Shown here: positions 19,263 to 29,103 of the stretch, piece after piece
Position numbering within the stretch: position 1 is the stretch's first letter
How the letters are laid out: every line of letters begins with the position of its first letter
Assembly: GCF_003337305.1 (NCBI RefSeq)
Contig: NZ_QPJO01000002.1
Span: forward strand, 434,001 to 498,000
DNA from: Winogradskyella arenosi
Lineage (GTDB): Bacteria > Bacteroidota > Bacteroidia > Flavobacteriales > Flavobacteriaceae
DNA: 64,000 nucleotides
Reading direction: 5' to 3'
Notes under the pieces: generated by a model
Told to the model about the DNA's origin: nothing
The model's database searches: none
Seen by the model: only the letters and a program-made list of their open reading frames with translations
Program-made: the position numbers and the translations under genes

Positions 19263-19871
19263 TTATTCGGTTTTAGCCTTAGCTTCTGTTTGGACTAAGG
19301 TGATTGCTTTTAAAAGTTTTTTAGCTCCTGAATGTGTTTGGTCGTAGAGTACGCCATGCCATTCAGGATGCTTTTTTTCAATAAAGTTGAGCAGTACGTT
19401 TTTGTTAGCTTCCCAGACGGTGTTATCAAAATCAACATACTGGGTTTCTATTGCAGTTATATGATTTTGCTTAAATTCTAGTCTTTGAATCATCTTAAAA
19501 GGCTTCTCATGGAGAAATCCAATCCTATAATCTAGCTTTGTAAGCTTGGTTTCTACCACACCGTCTTTCTCACGGATTGCAAGAATTTTATAATTCGGTT
19601 TAAAAACAGCATCCCACTTTAGTAATTCTAAATATTTGATTTTAGAATAGGTTTGTGTATGCAGACCTTCAGTGCTGTTTATGCTATCGCCCAGTAAATG
19701 CTTTATTGATAAGGTGTTTAGACTATTGAGCCCTTGAAAATACTGTTTTGTAAGGGCCGTTTTATCTTTATTCTTAGCGAGAGCTTTACAAGCTGTAAAG
19801 GTACAGGTGATAAGTAAAAGGAAGCCGAATAGAAGGGGTGTAGGCTGAAGTAGAGCGACACTTTTATGCAT
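19263..19871 (-). CDS. Lipoprotein of unknown function
   Basis: From the ATG at 19871 the product is 202 residues with a lipoprotein signal (LLFGFLLLITCTFTAC) and a mature region of alternating polar strands. A longer start at 19904 would overlap the upstream gene and give a poor signal peptide, so the shorter form is preferred. Features such as KYLELLKWDAVFKPNYKILA and IETQYVDFDNTVWEANK suggest a cystatin/NTF2-like alpha+beta domain, but I do not recognise the family. It is the last gene of the PPK2 cluster. Confidence 0.6.
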   Translation of the reverse strand: MHKSVALLQPTPLLFGFLLLITCTFTACKALAKNKDKTALTKQYFQGLNSLNTLSIKHLLGDSINSTEGLHTQTYSKIKYLELLKWDAVFKPNYKILAIREKDGVVETKLTKLDYRIGFLHEKPFKMIQRLEFKQNHITAIETQYVDFDNTVWEANKNVLLNFIEKKHPEWHGVLYDQTHSGAKKLLKAITLVQTEAKAKTE

Positions 19872-19881
19872 GCTTTGTGGA

Positions 19882-20364
19882 TTACACCTCATGAGATAAA
19901 GCATCTAATTGTACATTATAATCGTATTGTAAGTCTTCATGTAGCACGGAAATTTTCTTTTTAATGGAAAGGATTTGGCGCTCGTAAATATTACTTAATG
20001 TGGTGTTTTTATGAATGGATGGTCTTAACATATTCATTTGTTCACAAAAATAAAGGAGCAATTCTATCTCGGTCGTTTTCTTTAATGAATACCGACTGTA
20101 CACACGGATTTCGCGTAATATTTTTCGAATCGTTTTCTTCATATAAAAATAACTGTCCGTGTTCATGCCTTCAAATAAGGCGTCTAAACTTAACTTAACA
20201 CTTGCAATATAACCGTCTTCATCATGCGATTCAAACAATAAATAAGTGAGTAGGGCCTTATTTTCTTTTTTAAATTTACCTAAACGCAAACACAATTCTA
20301 GCAGCTCGTCTTGAGAGCGGTGTTTTAATTCTTTTTTTATGGTAACAATAGATTCTATCTTCAT
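19882..20364 (-). CDS. Helical protein of unknown function in the PPK2 cluster
   Basis: This 160-residue, charged, probably all-helical cytoplasmic protein has no signal peptide. It starts MKIESIVTIKKELKHRSQDE and contains the basic helix MKKTIRKILREIRVYSRYS. It lies 71 bp after the second PPK2 gene and 10 bp before the lipoprotein gene on the same strand, so it is probably cotranscribed with the lipoprotein. Similar proteins occur in Bacteroidota genomes without an assigned function. Repeat-like helix pairs would suit a protein-binding role, which is inference. Confidence 0.6.
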   Translation of the reverse strand: MKIESIVTIKKELKHRSQDELLELCLRLGKFKKENKALLTYLLFESHDEDGYIASVKLSLDALFEGMNTDSYFYMKKTIRKILREIRVYSRYSLKKTTEIELLLYFCEQMNMLRPSIHKNTTLSNIYERQILSIKKKISVLHEDLQYDYNVQLDALSHEV

Positions 20365-20435
20365 AATATAATAGTCAAACTTAAAAGTAGAGCGTAAGGG
20401 GCGTGGGTAAACCTTTATTTTAGTGCGAAGGTTTT

Positions 20436-21245
20436 TTAATCCTTTAAGATTTTTTTTATAGTTTGATGTTTTATGTTCTTAACGTTTTTAGTTTCGTAAG
20501 GAATACTTTTTAAGATGTACTCAAAAGCATTAATGCGGGCGTTGGTTTTTCTGTTGGCCTTTATAATTTTCCACGGTGCGGCGACCTGTGTTTTTTCAAA
20601 CATCACTTCTTTGTATTTGGTGTATTCATCCCACAATGAAATGGCTCGGCGGTCTACATCGCTATATTTCCATTTTTTAGTTGGTGTACTAACAATATCT
20701 TTAAAACGGCGTTCTTGTTCGCTTTTAGTAATTGAAAAATAAAGTTTGAGTAAATAAATTCCGGAGTCCTGAATCATTTTTTCAAAGTCGTTAACCTGAT
20801 TCATAAAAGTCTCATACTCGGCTGGCGTACAGAATCCATTTACAGGTTCTACCACAGCACGGTTGTACCAACTACGGTCAAAAAAAACAATCTCTCCCTC
20901 ATTAGGTAAACGCTTAATATAACGTTGAAAATACCATTGTCCCATTTCTGTTTCATTAGGTTTTGGTAAGGCTACCACACGTATGGCTCTAGGAGGTAAG
21001 TGTTGAATAACACGTCTTATGGCGCCACCTTTTCCTGCGGCATCCCGACCTTCAAAAAGGATAATAACTTTCTTGTTGTTTTTGGCTACCCATTGTTGTA
21101 AAATGAGCATTTCTTCTTGAAGTTTTTCCAAGCGTTTCTCATACTTTATGGTATTTAAAGTTTTAGAAATATTAAATTGCTTCTGTCTTAATAAAGCTTC
21201 AATGCCTTTCTTAGTATTGAGAAGTTGTATGTTTTTATCAGTCAT
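20436..21245 (-). CDS. ppk2: Polyphosphate kinase 2 family protein (copy 2)
   Basis: This 269-residue single-domain PPK2 has Walker A ILFEGRDAAGKGGAIRR, the Walker B-like FFDRSWYNRAVVEPV and the lid region FKDIVSTPTKKWKYSDVDRRA. It transfers phosphate between inorganic polyphosphate and nucleotides, usually making ATP or GTP from the diphosphates; monophosphates are used by some classes. It lies 16 bp after a second PPK2 gene, and the two differ throughout outside the motifs, so they may have different nucleotide preferences. Confidence 0.88.
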   Translation of the reverse strand: MTDKNIQLLNTKKGIEALLRQKQFNISKTLNTIKYEKRLEKLQEEMLILQQWVAKNNKKVIILFEGRDAAGKGGAIRRVIQHLPPRAIRVVALPKPNETEMGQWYFQRYIKRLPNEGEIVFFDRSWYNRAVVEPVNGFCTPAEYETFMNQVNDFEKMIQDSGIYLLKLYFSITKSEQERRFKDIVSTPTKKWKYSDVDRRAISLWDEYTKYKEVMFEKTQVAAPWKIIKANRKTNARINAFEYILKSIPYETKNVKNIKHQTIKKILKD

Positions 21246-21261
21246 CTTAAAGCAGGATTGG

Positions 21262-22116
21262 TTAACGGTCTAATTGAACGGTGTTTCTAAAATAACGCTG
21301 TACAATGTTAGGATCGGGTAATATGGAGTCGCAATTACTTCCTTTATTATCATAATCAAACAGACTTAATACATATTTTATACTTTCTAAGCGGGCTCGT
21401 TTTTTATCGTTAGATTTTATAACCACCCAAGGACTAAAGGCGTTGTGTGTTCTGGAGAACATTTGGTTTTTGTAGGTGGTAAATTCATCCCATAATTCTT
21501 GACCTTTTTCATCTACAGGGCTAAACTTCCATTTTTTAAGCGGATTCTTTAAACGTTTTTCAAATCGGCGTTGTTGCTCGTCTTTAGATACCGAAAACCA
21601 AAATTTAATAATAATGGTATCAGATTCATAAAGCATATGTTCAAACTCAGGCACCTGAATCATAAACCGCTTATACTGGGCTTGGCTGCAAAAGCCCATA
21701 ACGGGTTCTACAACAGCACGGTTATACCAACTACGGTCAAAAAATACAATCTCCCCAGCGTTAGGAAGTTCCTTAATGTAACGGTTAAAATACCACTGAT
21801 TTTTTTCAATTTCAGTAGGTTTGTTAAGCGCCACAATACGACGCGCTCTAGGATTTAAATGTTCAGTAAAACGTTTTATTGCCCCACCTTTTCCGGCAGC
21901 ATCACGCCCTTCAAAAATAATAGCAATTTTTTTATTCTCTTTCTGTACCCAATGCTGAAAGTCTACAAGTTCGGCTTGTAAAGGAAGTAATTCTTGTTCG
22001 TAATAATATTTTTCTAAGGCCGCCTTGAACGTGGGATGATCGGTTTGATGATCTTTAATAAAATTGACCAGATCGGCTTTAGATTTAAAGGAACTAAGAA
22101 TTTCTTTTGTAAGCAT
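21262..22116 (-). CDS. ppk2: Polyphosphate kinase 2 family protein (copy 1)
   Basis: This 284-residue paralogue of the next gene is the first of the tandem pair. It has Walker A IIFEGRDAAGKGGAIKR, FFDRSWYNRAVVEPV and lid KRLKNPLKKWKFSPVDEKG. An N-terminal helical extension (SFKSKADLVNFIKDHQTDHP) precedes the kinase core. It probably interconverts polyphosphate and nucleoside phosphates. Tandem single-domain PPK2 genes of unequal sequence suggest one enzyme for diphosphates and one for monophosphates, or a hetero-oligomer. Neither can be decided from sequence. Confidence 0.88.
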   Translation of the reverse strand: MLTKEILSSFKSKADLVNFIKDHQTDHPTFKAALEKYYYEQELLPLQAELVDFQHWVQKENKKIAIIFEGRDAAGKGGAIKRFTEHLNPRARRIVALNKPTEIEKNQWYFNRYIKELPNAGEIVFFDRSWYNRAVVEPVMGFCSQAQYKRFMIQVPEFEHMLYESDTIIIKFWFSVSKDEQQRRFEKRLKNPLKKWKFSPVDEKGQELWDEFTTYKNQMFSRTHNAFSPWVVIKSNDKKRARLESIKYVLSLFDYDNKGSNCDSILPDPNIVQRYFRNTVQLDR

Positions 22117-22193
22117 ATAATCAGTGTTGGTTATAGATGTGTTGAAAGTTAAATAAATCTATTGACATTTTCATAGTACAAAACTATTCTGCA

Positions 22194-22227
22194 TAAAAAA
22201 ACCTTCCTTTGTGTAAAAAGAAGGTCT
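22194..22227 (-). terminator. Terminator after the E1 dehydrogenase gene
   Basis: On the minus strand GACCTTC and GAAGGT form a stem followed by a run of seven T. It lies between the E1 gene and the PPK2 pair. Confidence 0.7.
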
Positions 22228-22250
22228 TTAAATTTATAATGGAATTGTGA

Positions 22251-24662
22251 TTAGCGTAGTTTTGGATGTGCTGTAGGATTTACTTCATACATCACATCGT
22301 AAACAGCTTCAAAAATATCTTCGGTAGACGGTTTAGAAAAATAATCTCCATCTGTTCCGTAAGCCGGGCGGTGTTGTTTTGCGGCTAAGGTTTTTGGAGC
22401 ACTATCTAAATACTGAAATGCGTTTTGAGTATTTAAAATTTCATCTAAAATATAAGCTGAAGCACCTCCAGAAACATCTTCGTCAATGACCATAACACGA
22501 TTGGTTTTAGCAATACTTTTCACGATGTCGTGATTAATATCAAAAGGAAGTAAAGATTGTACATCAATAATTTCTACATCAATACCAACTTGCACCAGTT
22601 CTTTGGCGGCTTTCTCTACAAGTCTTAAGGTAGAACCGTAAGACACTAAGGTGATATCTTCTCCTTCGCGGATGGTTTCTACCACACCGATTGGGGTTTT
22701 AAATTCGCCAATATTATTCGGTAATTTTTCTTTTAAACGGTAACCATTTAAACATTCTACCACTAAAGCCGGATCGTCACTTTCTAGTAAGGTGTTATAA
22801 AATCCTGCGGCTTTGGTCATGTTTCTAGGAACTAAAACATGAATACCTCTAATAAGGTTTAAAATTCCACCCATTTGAGAACCAGAATGCCAAATACCTT
22901 CTAAACGGTGTCCTCGCGTTCGTACAATTAAAGGTGCTTTTTGGCGGCCTTTAGTTCGGTATTGCACAGTCGCTAAATCATCACTCATAATCTGTAGCGC
23001 GTACATAATATAATCGAGATACTGAATCTCTGCAATAGGTCTTAGCCCTCGCATGGCCATACCAATACCTTGTCCTATAATCGTTGCTTCTCTAATTCCG
23101 GTATCTGAAACACGAAGTTCACCGTGTTTTTCTTGAAGACCTTCTAAACCTTGGTTCACATCTCCAATATAACCGGCATCCTCACCAAAAATTAAGGCTT
23201 CAGGATATTTAGTAAAGATGGCATCAAAATTTTCACGAAGTACTACACGTCCATCTACTTCTTCAGCGTCAGTATTATACGTTGGAAGAATTTCAGCTTG
23301 ATTTAAAGGGCTTTGTTCCGATTGGCTATGTAAGTGCGAACTGTATTTAGGTTGAACATTGCTTAAATAATTATTCACCCAATTCTGAAGCGCTACTTTT
23401 TCAGGAGTTTGCTCTGAAACCACATAGCGTAAAGCTTTACGCGTTGCCGATAAAATATTCTTTCTTAAAGGCTCGTCAAAACCAGCCAGTTCATTTTTTA
23501 ATTTGGTAATAAAGGCTGCGTTTGGGCTAGAGTTCGCTAAGTTGCTTAATAGCGCTAAGGCCTCTTTGCGTTCTTCAATAATAGGATTGATGATGGCAGA
23601 CCAAGCCGCTTTTTTGCCTTCTCTAACGGTTTTTTTAATACTACGCTCTAAAGCGGTTAGTTCTTCGTCGGTAGAAATATTGTTTTCAATAATCCAATGA
23701 CGCATTTGTACATTACAATCATATTCTGCCTCCCATTTTAAACGATCTTGGTTTTTGTAACGTTCATGAGATCCTGAGGTAGAATGGCCTTGAGGTTGGG
23801 TTAATTCTTGTACGTGAATCATCACCGGAATATGTTCCGTTCTAGAAATTTTAGCAGCACGTTGGTAAGTGTCAATCAATTCAGGATAGTTCCAACCATC
23901 GACTCTAAAAATTTCGTAACCTTTATCTTTTTCATTGCGCTGAAATCCTTTTAAAATTTCAGAGATGTTTTCTTTTGTTGTTTGGTGTCTAGCGTGTACT
24001 GAAATACCGTACTGGTCATCCCAAATACTAATAACCATAGGTACCTGTAATACACCGGCAGCGTTTATGGTTTCAAAAAACAAACCTTCACTAGTACTGG
24101 CGTTACCAATGGTACCCCAAGCGATTTCATTACCTTCTTTGGAAAATTTTGTTGTATCAATACCATCAACTTCTCTATAAATTTTAGACGCTTGTGCTAA
24201 TCCTAATAATCGTGGCATTTGCCCTGCAGTAGGAGAGATATCGGCACTAGAATTTTTTTGTTCTGTTAAATTTTTCCACTGTCCATTTTCATCTAAACTG
24301 TGCGTTGTAAAGTGACCTCCCATTTGGCGTCCGGCAGACATTGGTTCGTTATTTAAGTCTGTATCTGCATAAAGGCCGGCAAAGAATTGTTCTATGGTAA
24401 GCTCACCAATAGCCATCATAAAGGTTTGGTCTCTATAATATCCCGATCTAAAATCGCCATTTTTAAAGGCCTTAGCCCAAGCAATTTGCGGAATCTCCTT
24501 TCCATCACCAAATATGCCGAATTTAGCCTTACCAGTGAGGACCTCTCGACGACCGAGTAAGCTACATTCTCGGCTTGTGACAGCGAGTTTGTAGTCGTTT
24601 AAAACTTCTGTTTTAAAATCGTCAAAAGTAATCTCTGTTTTGGTGTTAGAATTTGTATTCAT
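22251..24662 (-). CDS. Fused alpha-beta 2-oxoacid dehydrogenase E1
   Basis: This 803-residue protein joins E1-alpha (about 1-380) and E1-beta (about 450-803), which are separate in many bacteria. The alpha half has GRREVLTGKAKFGIF, the cofactor region IGNASTSEGLFFETINAAG and DDQYGIS; the beta half has VFGEDAGY-like IFGEDAGYIGDVNQG and the typical end region of transketolase C domains. It decarboxylates a 2-oxoacid with thiamine diphosphate and passes the acyl group to E2; branched-chain 2-oxoacids are the likeliest substrates. The usual GDG of the ThDP motif is GNA here. No E2 or E3 gene is adjacent. Confidence 0.85.
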   Translation of the reverse strand: MNTNSNTKTEITFDDFKTEVLNDYKLAVTSRECSLLGRREVLTGKAKFGIFGDGKEIPQIAWAKAFKNGDFRSGYYRDQTFMMAIGELTIEQFFAGLYADTDLNNEPMSAGRQMGGHFTTHSLDENGQWKNLTEQKNSSADISPTAGQMPRLLGLAQASKIYREVDGIDTTKFSKEGNEIAWGTIGNASTSEGLFFETINAAGVLQVPMVISIWDDQYGISVHARHQTTKENISEILKGFQRNEKDKGYEIFRVDGWNYPELIDTYQRAAKISRTEHIPVMIHVQELTQPQGHSTSGSHERYKNQDRLKWEAEYDCNVQMRHWIIENNISTDEELTALERSIKKTVREGKKAAWSAIINPIIEERKEALALLSNLANSSPNAAFITKLKNELAGFDEPLRKNILSATRKALRYVVSEQTPEKVALQNWVNNYLSNVQPKYSSHLHSQSEQSPLNQAEILPTYNTDAEEVDGRVVLRENFDAIFTKYPEALIFGEDAGYIGDVNQGLEGLQEKHGELRVSDTGIREATIIGQGIGMAMRGLRPIAEIQYLDYIMYALQIMSDDLATVQYRTKGRQKAPLIVRTRGHRLEGIWHSGSQMGGILNLIRGIHVLVPRNMTKAAGFYNTLLESDDPALVVECLNGYRLKEKLPNNIGEFKTPIGVVETIREGEDITLVSYGSTLRLVEKAAKELVQVGIDVEIIDVQSLLPFDINHDIVKSIAKTNRVMVIDEDVSGGASAYILDEILNTQNAFQYLDSAPKTLAAKQHRPAYGTDGDYFSKPSTEDIFEAVYDVMYEVNPTAHPKLR

Positions 24663-24964
24663 TATAGGAACTGTTTTTTTTAGATGATACCAAATAAAAC
24701 CTCAGTGACAACACTGCTTGTTTCTAATTCAAGATTGGCAAAACTCAAAAAAGCTATAGCTTATTTTTATTTCGTAATAAACTAATTTCTTTTGAGGATG
24801 CACTCTCTAATTACGAATTTAGATGGTCTTGCAAAACTACAAAAATTATAAATTTTATACAACCTGTAAAAAACTAAAGATGTTATAGTATTCTCAGTTA
24901 ATTGTTGTTTTTGCTGAAAATAATTCAATAAAAGGGTGAATTTTAACGCTTCAGTAAGAATTTA
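24663..24964. other. Intergenic region with no gene seen
   Basis: About 300 bp of AT-rich sequence upstream of the E1 gene, presumably with its promoter. I see no coding sequence, strong hairpin or repeat. Confidence 0.4.
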
Positions 24965-27805
24965 TTAATACCACTTTCTGCGGAAGAGACCGAGAAGCAC
25001 TTGAGGGTCAACGGTAAACATAAATCGAATGCTCTGATCGTAATTGGGTTGTGCAATTTCCCAACCTAAATTGGAATACACCGGAAGGTAGATTTCAAAA
25101 TAATCTTCAACCAAGTTTAAACGAATTCCAGAGTCGTAAACAAACTTAGGATTTTGGTATTTGTTTTTTAATAAGCCCACATCGCCATAAGCTTGGATAT
25201 AACGCCAAATGGAAGTGCTAAAATTTGCTGTGGTCATCCATTGGTTGGCAAAGGGGGTTTCTAATTTCGATTTAAAACCACCCTCGGCAATGATAATTTG
25301 CTGACTAAATATGCCGGCAGCTTCTGAACGTCCTAAATAATTAAAATCGAATAAGTAATCGGTTGGTCGGTCTAAGGCAAAGCTAAAATAATTGGAGCTC
25401 GGGTCTGAGTTATTCTCTAAAAATAAGCCTGCGAAAAATCTAAAATTGATGTTTCTATTGCTTTTGGTGAGTTTTCTAAACTCGTAGTTAAAGGCTATTT
25501 TACTAAACTTATCGGCTATTTGAATGTCTGTAAATAACTTAGAATAATTAATAACTCCAGGATTAGAATGGCTATATCTTAAGTTAAAAACGCCATAATC
25601 GGGTTCGTCTAAAATGACGGTGGCATCTGGACCTATTTCTCTTTCAATACTGACGTAACGTGCTGAAATTTGATCGGTCTGATTAGATCTTATATAGGCG
25701 TCATTTCTGAAGGTAAATGATACCGAAGGACGAATACGTGTAAAAAAGGCATCATTCGCAAACGATTGGTAGCCTGCAGAAAGTCCGTAGGTGATATCAT
25801 AAAGATTCTGGTCTTCAAAATTATGGGTATAAAAGATGGAGGTTGATCCGGTAAGTGCCTTTGATTTTGTAGCGTATTGCGGAGAAAAACGGTAATTAAG
25901 ACGTTTTCTTAAAATGGTTTTGTTATACATTTTGGTTCCCAAAGTAAGCCCATCGTAGATATTATTGAACTCTACCAAGGGCATAAAGAAAATTTGATTG
26001 TAATTAGGATCTTCAATGTCTTTAAATAAACGAAATTGTAAAGGTTTGTTGTTTAAGAACGAACCGTTAACAGCTTTGTAATTATCGCGTTGGTTGTATT
26101 CTGGAATGACATTGTCATAGTCTAAAACAAATTTATTCGTGCTATCTTTTTCTACGTGAATGGTTTTTGTGCCTTTTATGTTTTCGACCCATAATTGTTC
26201 TATCACAGAATCGTTTTTCAACTTAAACACCGAAATAGGCATCGTGTTATCGCGCTTATTTTTAATGGTAACTTCTAGAGAATCTTCTAACTCAACGACA
26301 GACGAAATTTTAAAATCTATTTTCTTACGGGTATTTATATAGTCTGTAAAAAACCAACGAATATCCTTAGAGGTTTTAGAACTAATGTACTGGTCAAAGT
26401 CGTTTGCCGTAACCGTTTTAAGTTGATAGGTTTTTAAGAACGCTGTGAAGAGTTCAGGTAAATTAACATCGTCTGTAAATTCATCTAAATAATTTAAGCC
26501 AACCCCAGCTTTGTATTTACCGGCAATATTGGCGTTAAACTTGGTTAGCGAATCTTTAGATGTGGTTAAGGGTTGATCGCGGTTTTTCCGAGCTATTTCC
26601 ATAGAATAGAGGAAATACTGAAAATTAAAATCGACATCGGCAGCATGGAAAGCTTTAATGCCCCAAACATCGGCTAAAGTTCCTAAAAGTTTGACGTCTG
26701 GGTAATAGGTTTCAACATATTTCATTAAATAATAGACTTGAAGCCCTTCTCTTAACCAATGTTCTTTTCTAGGATTTAGTAATAAGACGTTATCTAAATA
26801 TTTTTTTAAAGCGGTTTTTAGCAGTTTTAATTCGTACTGAAAATCACTTGGAAAGGGTCTGAAAAAAGAAGGCAATTGGTTGAGTCCGTAGAGCGGGTCT
26901 TTACGGTAATCTATAGATGAGACTAGTAATTGGTTGTGTGGATATTCGCCTAAATTGTCCGTTAAATAACGGGTAATTTTATCAGTAAGTAGTGCTTTTT
27001 TTGTGCCGCTTAAACCTTTCTCTTCAATATTAGAGATCATGGTGAAATTATCGGTTTGTATAAAATTAAATGTTGGAAATTTATGTAACGAGAGATAGGT
27101 GTCTACTCTGTTTTTACCACTAAGAATGGTGGTTTGTATGCCCTCGTCTTTATTAATCGTTGTGGCGTTAAAATCTAACTCTGAGGTAATTTTATAATTC
27201 CGAGGATAGGTAATCCGTAGGTTTATATCGGCTTTAGGGACATATAAATCGTTAAGGTTTTTATTGCTGTAATAGTGCCAATTTCCGTCGTAGACCGCCG
27301 GAGTTATGTACCAGTATTTTAGGTCTAAATTTTGATCTTTTGTGATGCCATAATCGGTGAAGGTAGCATCTGGAAGGATAAGCTTATAGCGAAGTCTTAA
27401 GGCATAAGAGGCTTGCGGCGCTAAAGGTTGTGCAAGGTTAACTTGTATAACATCTGGATGGGCCTCTAAACGTTGGTGCGTTAAAGCTACACCTTCTGGG
27501 TTTTCAATAGCTGTGACTACGGTAAAACCACGTTGCTCGTTTTTAGCAAGGTGAAATTTAGTGCTAAATTCTTCTTCAAAACGTTTTGCTAACGGTGTAG
27601 ATTTGGTTGAATAACTGTTGTTCCAATCGCTGAGGTAAATGGTTTCTAAAGTGTCATCTGAAGTATTTTGATAAACCAACGTCTGATCTACAATGATAGT
27701 TTTATGGTTAATGTCTACCTCTGCATTAATTTCAATACTGTTTTGTGCGATTAAACCACTACAGAACAACATGAAAAGGACCGATATTAAAAAGAATTTA
27801 TTCAA
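24965..27805 (-). CDS. M1 metallopeptidase-like outer-membrane-associated protein lacking HExxH
   Basis: This 946-residue protein has a signal peptide (MNKFFLISVLFMLFCSGLIA), an N-terminal beta-rich M1-like domain, a gluzincin-like middle and a C-terminal half rich in beta-barrel-like strands (about 600-946), ending LLGLFRRKWY. The WLREGLQVYYLM segment (Glu353) matches the third zinc-ligand helix of M1 peptidases. The HExxH expected about 25 residues earlier is absent; LLKTALKKYLDN lies there. It is therefore probably an inactive peptidase homologue that binds peptides or serves in envelope assembly. Its ATG directly follows the stop of the EEP gene. Confidence 0.65.
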   Translation of the reverse strand: MNKFFLISVLFMLFCSGLIAQNSIEINAEVDINHKTIIVDQTLVYQNTSDDTLETIYLSDWNNSYSTKSTPLAKRFEEEFSTKFHLAKNEQRGFTVVTAIENPEGVALTHQRLEAHPDVIQVNLAQPLAPQASYALRLRYKLILPDATFTDYGITKDQNLDLKYWYITPAVYDGNWHYYSNKNLNDLYVPKADINLRITYPRNYKITSELDFNATTINKDEGIQTTILSGKNRVDTYLSLHKFPTFNFIQTDNFTMISNIEEKGLSGTKKALLTDKITRYLTDNLGEYPHNQLLVSSIDYRKDPLYGLNQLPSFFRPFPSDFQYELKLLKTALKKYLDNVLLLNPRKEHWLREGLQVYYLMKYVETYYPDVKLLGTLADVWGIKAFHAADVDFNFQYFLYSMEIARKNRDQPLTTSKDSLTKFNANIAGKYKAGVGLNYLDEFTDDVNLPELFTAFLKTYQLKTVTANDFDQYISSKTSKDIRWFFTDYINTRKKIDFKISSVVELEDSLEVTIKNKRDNTMPISVFKLKNDSVIEQLWVENIKGTKTIHVEKDSTNKFVLDYDNVIPEYNQRDNYKAVNGSFLNNKPLQFRLFKDIEDPNYNQIFFMPLVEFNNIYDGLTLGTKMYNKTILRKRLNYRFSPQYATKSKALTGSTSIFYTHNFEDQNLYDITYGLSAGYQSFANDAFFTRIRPSVSFTFRNDAYIRSNQTDQISARYVSIEREIGPDATVILDEPDYGVFNLRYSHSNPGVINYSKLFTDIQIADKFSKIAFNYEFRKLTKSNRNINFRFFAGLFLENNSDPSSNYFSFALDRPTDYLFDFNYLGRSEAAGIFSQQIIIAEGGFKSKLETPFANQWMTTANFSTSIWRYIQAYGDVGLLKNKYQNPKFVYDSGIRLNLVEDYFEIYLPVYSNLGWEIAQPNYDQSIRFMFTVDPQVLLGLFRRKWY

Positions 27806-29077
27806 TTAAATGTGGATGAATTTTAAGGGTTGAAATGCATTAGTTGATGATTTTATGTAGTATAAGCCGTCCCTTAAGTCAGACACATTAAGGTGTTGCA
27901 AAGGATTGCTATTTAGTTGTACTGATTTTATACGTTGCCCTAAGTGATTGTAAATTACAATAGTTTTTTCATATATGGCCGTGTTGTTTACCTGTAACCT
28001 TAATTCATTAGGGACCATGGTGTTTTCTAATATTAAACCCAATGATGCGGTATAATCTTTAACACTTAAAAAGGTTTCGTTTGTTGTTAACGCTAATGTA
28101 ACGGGAAGATGATCGCTAAAATTGTACAAGTGGGTTCTTAATTCATACGAAAAAGGTGACCCAACAGTTTCACATTCAGGCGCGTTAATATCGTGATTCC
28201 AACAAGATTCTAAACCATTATTCCCATAAGCTTGATAAGAGTTAGGAACATAAGTAATCGCGGCAGAGGAAGCCATGTATTTAGAGGTGAGAATAAAGTC
28301 GAAACGATCATCAAAACCTCCGGTAGCTCCGCCAAAACCGGTTTGGGTTCGTGTAGATTGGGTAAAAACATCGGCGTAATCTGTATTGTTGTGCCAGCTG
28401 CCAATGCGGTTCGCAGGGTCTATAAAAGTAATTGTGTTACTAGGGCTTATAAGATCTTGAAAAGCCGATTCATTTGCGGTATAAATATTAAGATCCCCAC
28501 CTAAGATAACGTTAGCATCAGAGGGTAAGTTGTCTAGGTAGTTTTCTAAATTGTTCACCATGGTGGCACGTCGCTGAGAGTTTTCAGTCCCGTTTGAGGC
28601 CTTAAGATGACCAATAATAACATAAAGCTTTATAGGGTTGCTCTCTTGGTTTACAGTATTTAATTGTAGACGGTAAATATTAAAATCGCGTAGATCTGTA
28701 GGAACTATAATTTCTTCTTCAATGCTAAATTTAGAACTATTATAGAACAGTAGGTTTTGTAAATCATTTTGGTCGCCACTGTTGTCGTCTGAAGTGTTAG
28801 TGACAAAGGTGGCCATTTGAAAATTAGCGTCAATACTGGTTTGTGTTGCGCCTAAAATTGCTGTCGCGCCCTCAAAAGTATTGAGTTCACAGACTAAGAA
28901 GAGGTCGGGTTGGTAATCTGACAGGATGTATGCTAAATCCGTTATCCGATTAGATACCGCGTTTTCCGAAGGAAAATTTAATAAATTATAGAACATCACT
29001 TTAACCGTCTCTTGAGCCGAAACTAAAGTGATGCTCCATAAAAAGATAAGGAGTGTCCCTAATATTTTCTTTTTCAT
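27806..29077 (-). CDS. Secreted endonuclease/exonuclease/phosphatase family protein with T9SS tail
   Basis: This 423-residue protein has a signal peptide (MKKKILGTLLIFLWSITLVSA), an EEP (DNase I-like) domain with VMFYNLLNFP, ELNTFEGA, GHLKA, GGDLNIYT and SDHLPVTL, and a C-terminal type A sorting domain (VYNHLGQRI-like IYNHLGQRIKSV, GLYYIKSS). It is probably exported through the outer membrane by the type IX system and acts on extracellular DNA or phosphodiesters. It sits between the LOG gene (26 bp) and the M1-like gene (0 bp) in an apparent operon. Confidence 0.85.
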   Translation of the reverse strand: MKKKILGTLLIFLWSITLVSAQETVKVMFYNLLNFPSENAVSNRITDLAYILSDYQPDLFLVCELNTFEGATAILGATQTSIDANFQMATFVTNTSDDNSGDQNDLQNLLFYNSSKFSIEEEIIVPTDLRDFNIYRLQLNTVNQESNPIKLYVIIGHLKASNGTENSQRRATMVNNLENYLDNLPSDANVILGGDLNIYTANESAFQDLISPSNTITFIDPANRIGSWHNNTDYADVFTQSTRTQTGFGGATGGFDDRFDFILTSKYMASSAAITYVPNSYQAYGNNGLESCWNHDINAPECETVGSPFSYELRTHLYNFSDHLPVTLALTTNETFLSVKDYTASLGLILENTMVPNELRLQVNNTAIYEKTIVIYNHLGQRIKSVQLNSNPLQHLNVSDLRDGLYYIKSSTNAFQPLKFIHI

Positions 29078-29103
29078 AGCATTGAATGGAAAAATAGAGG
29101 GAT

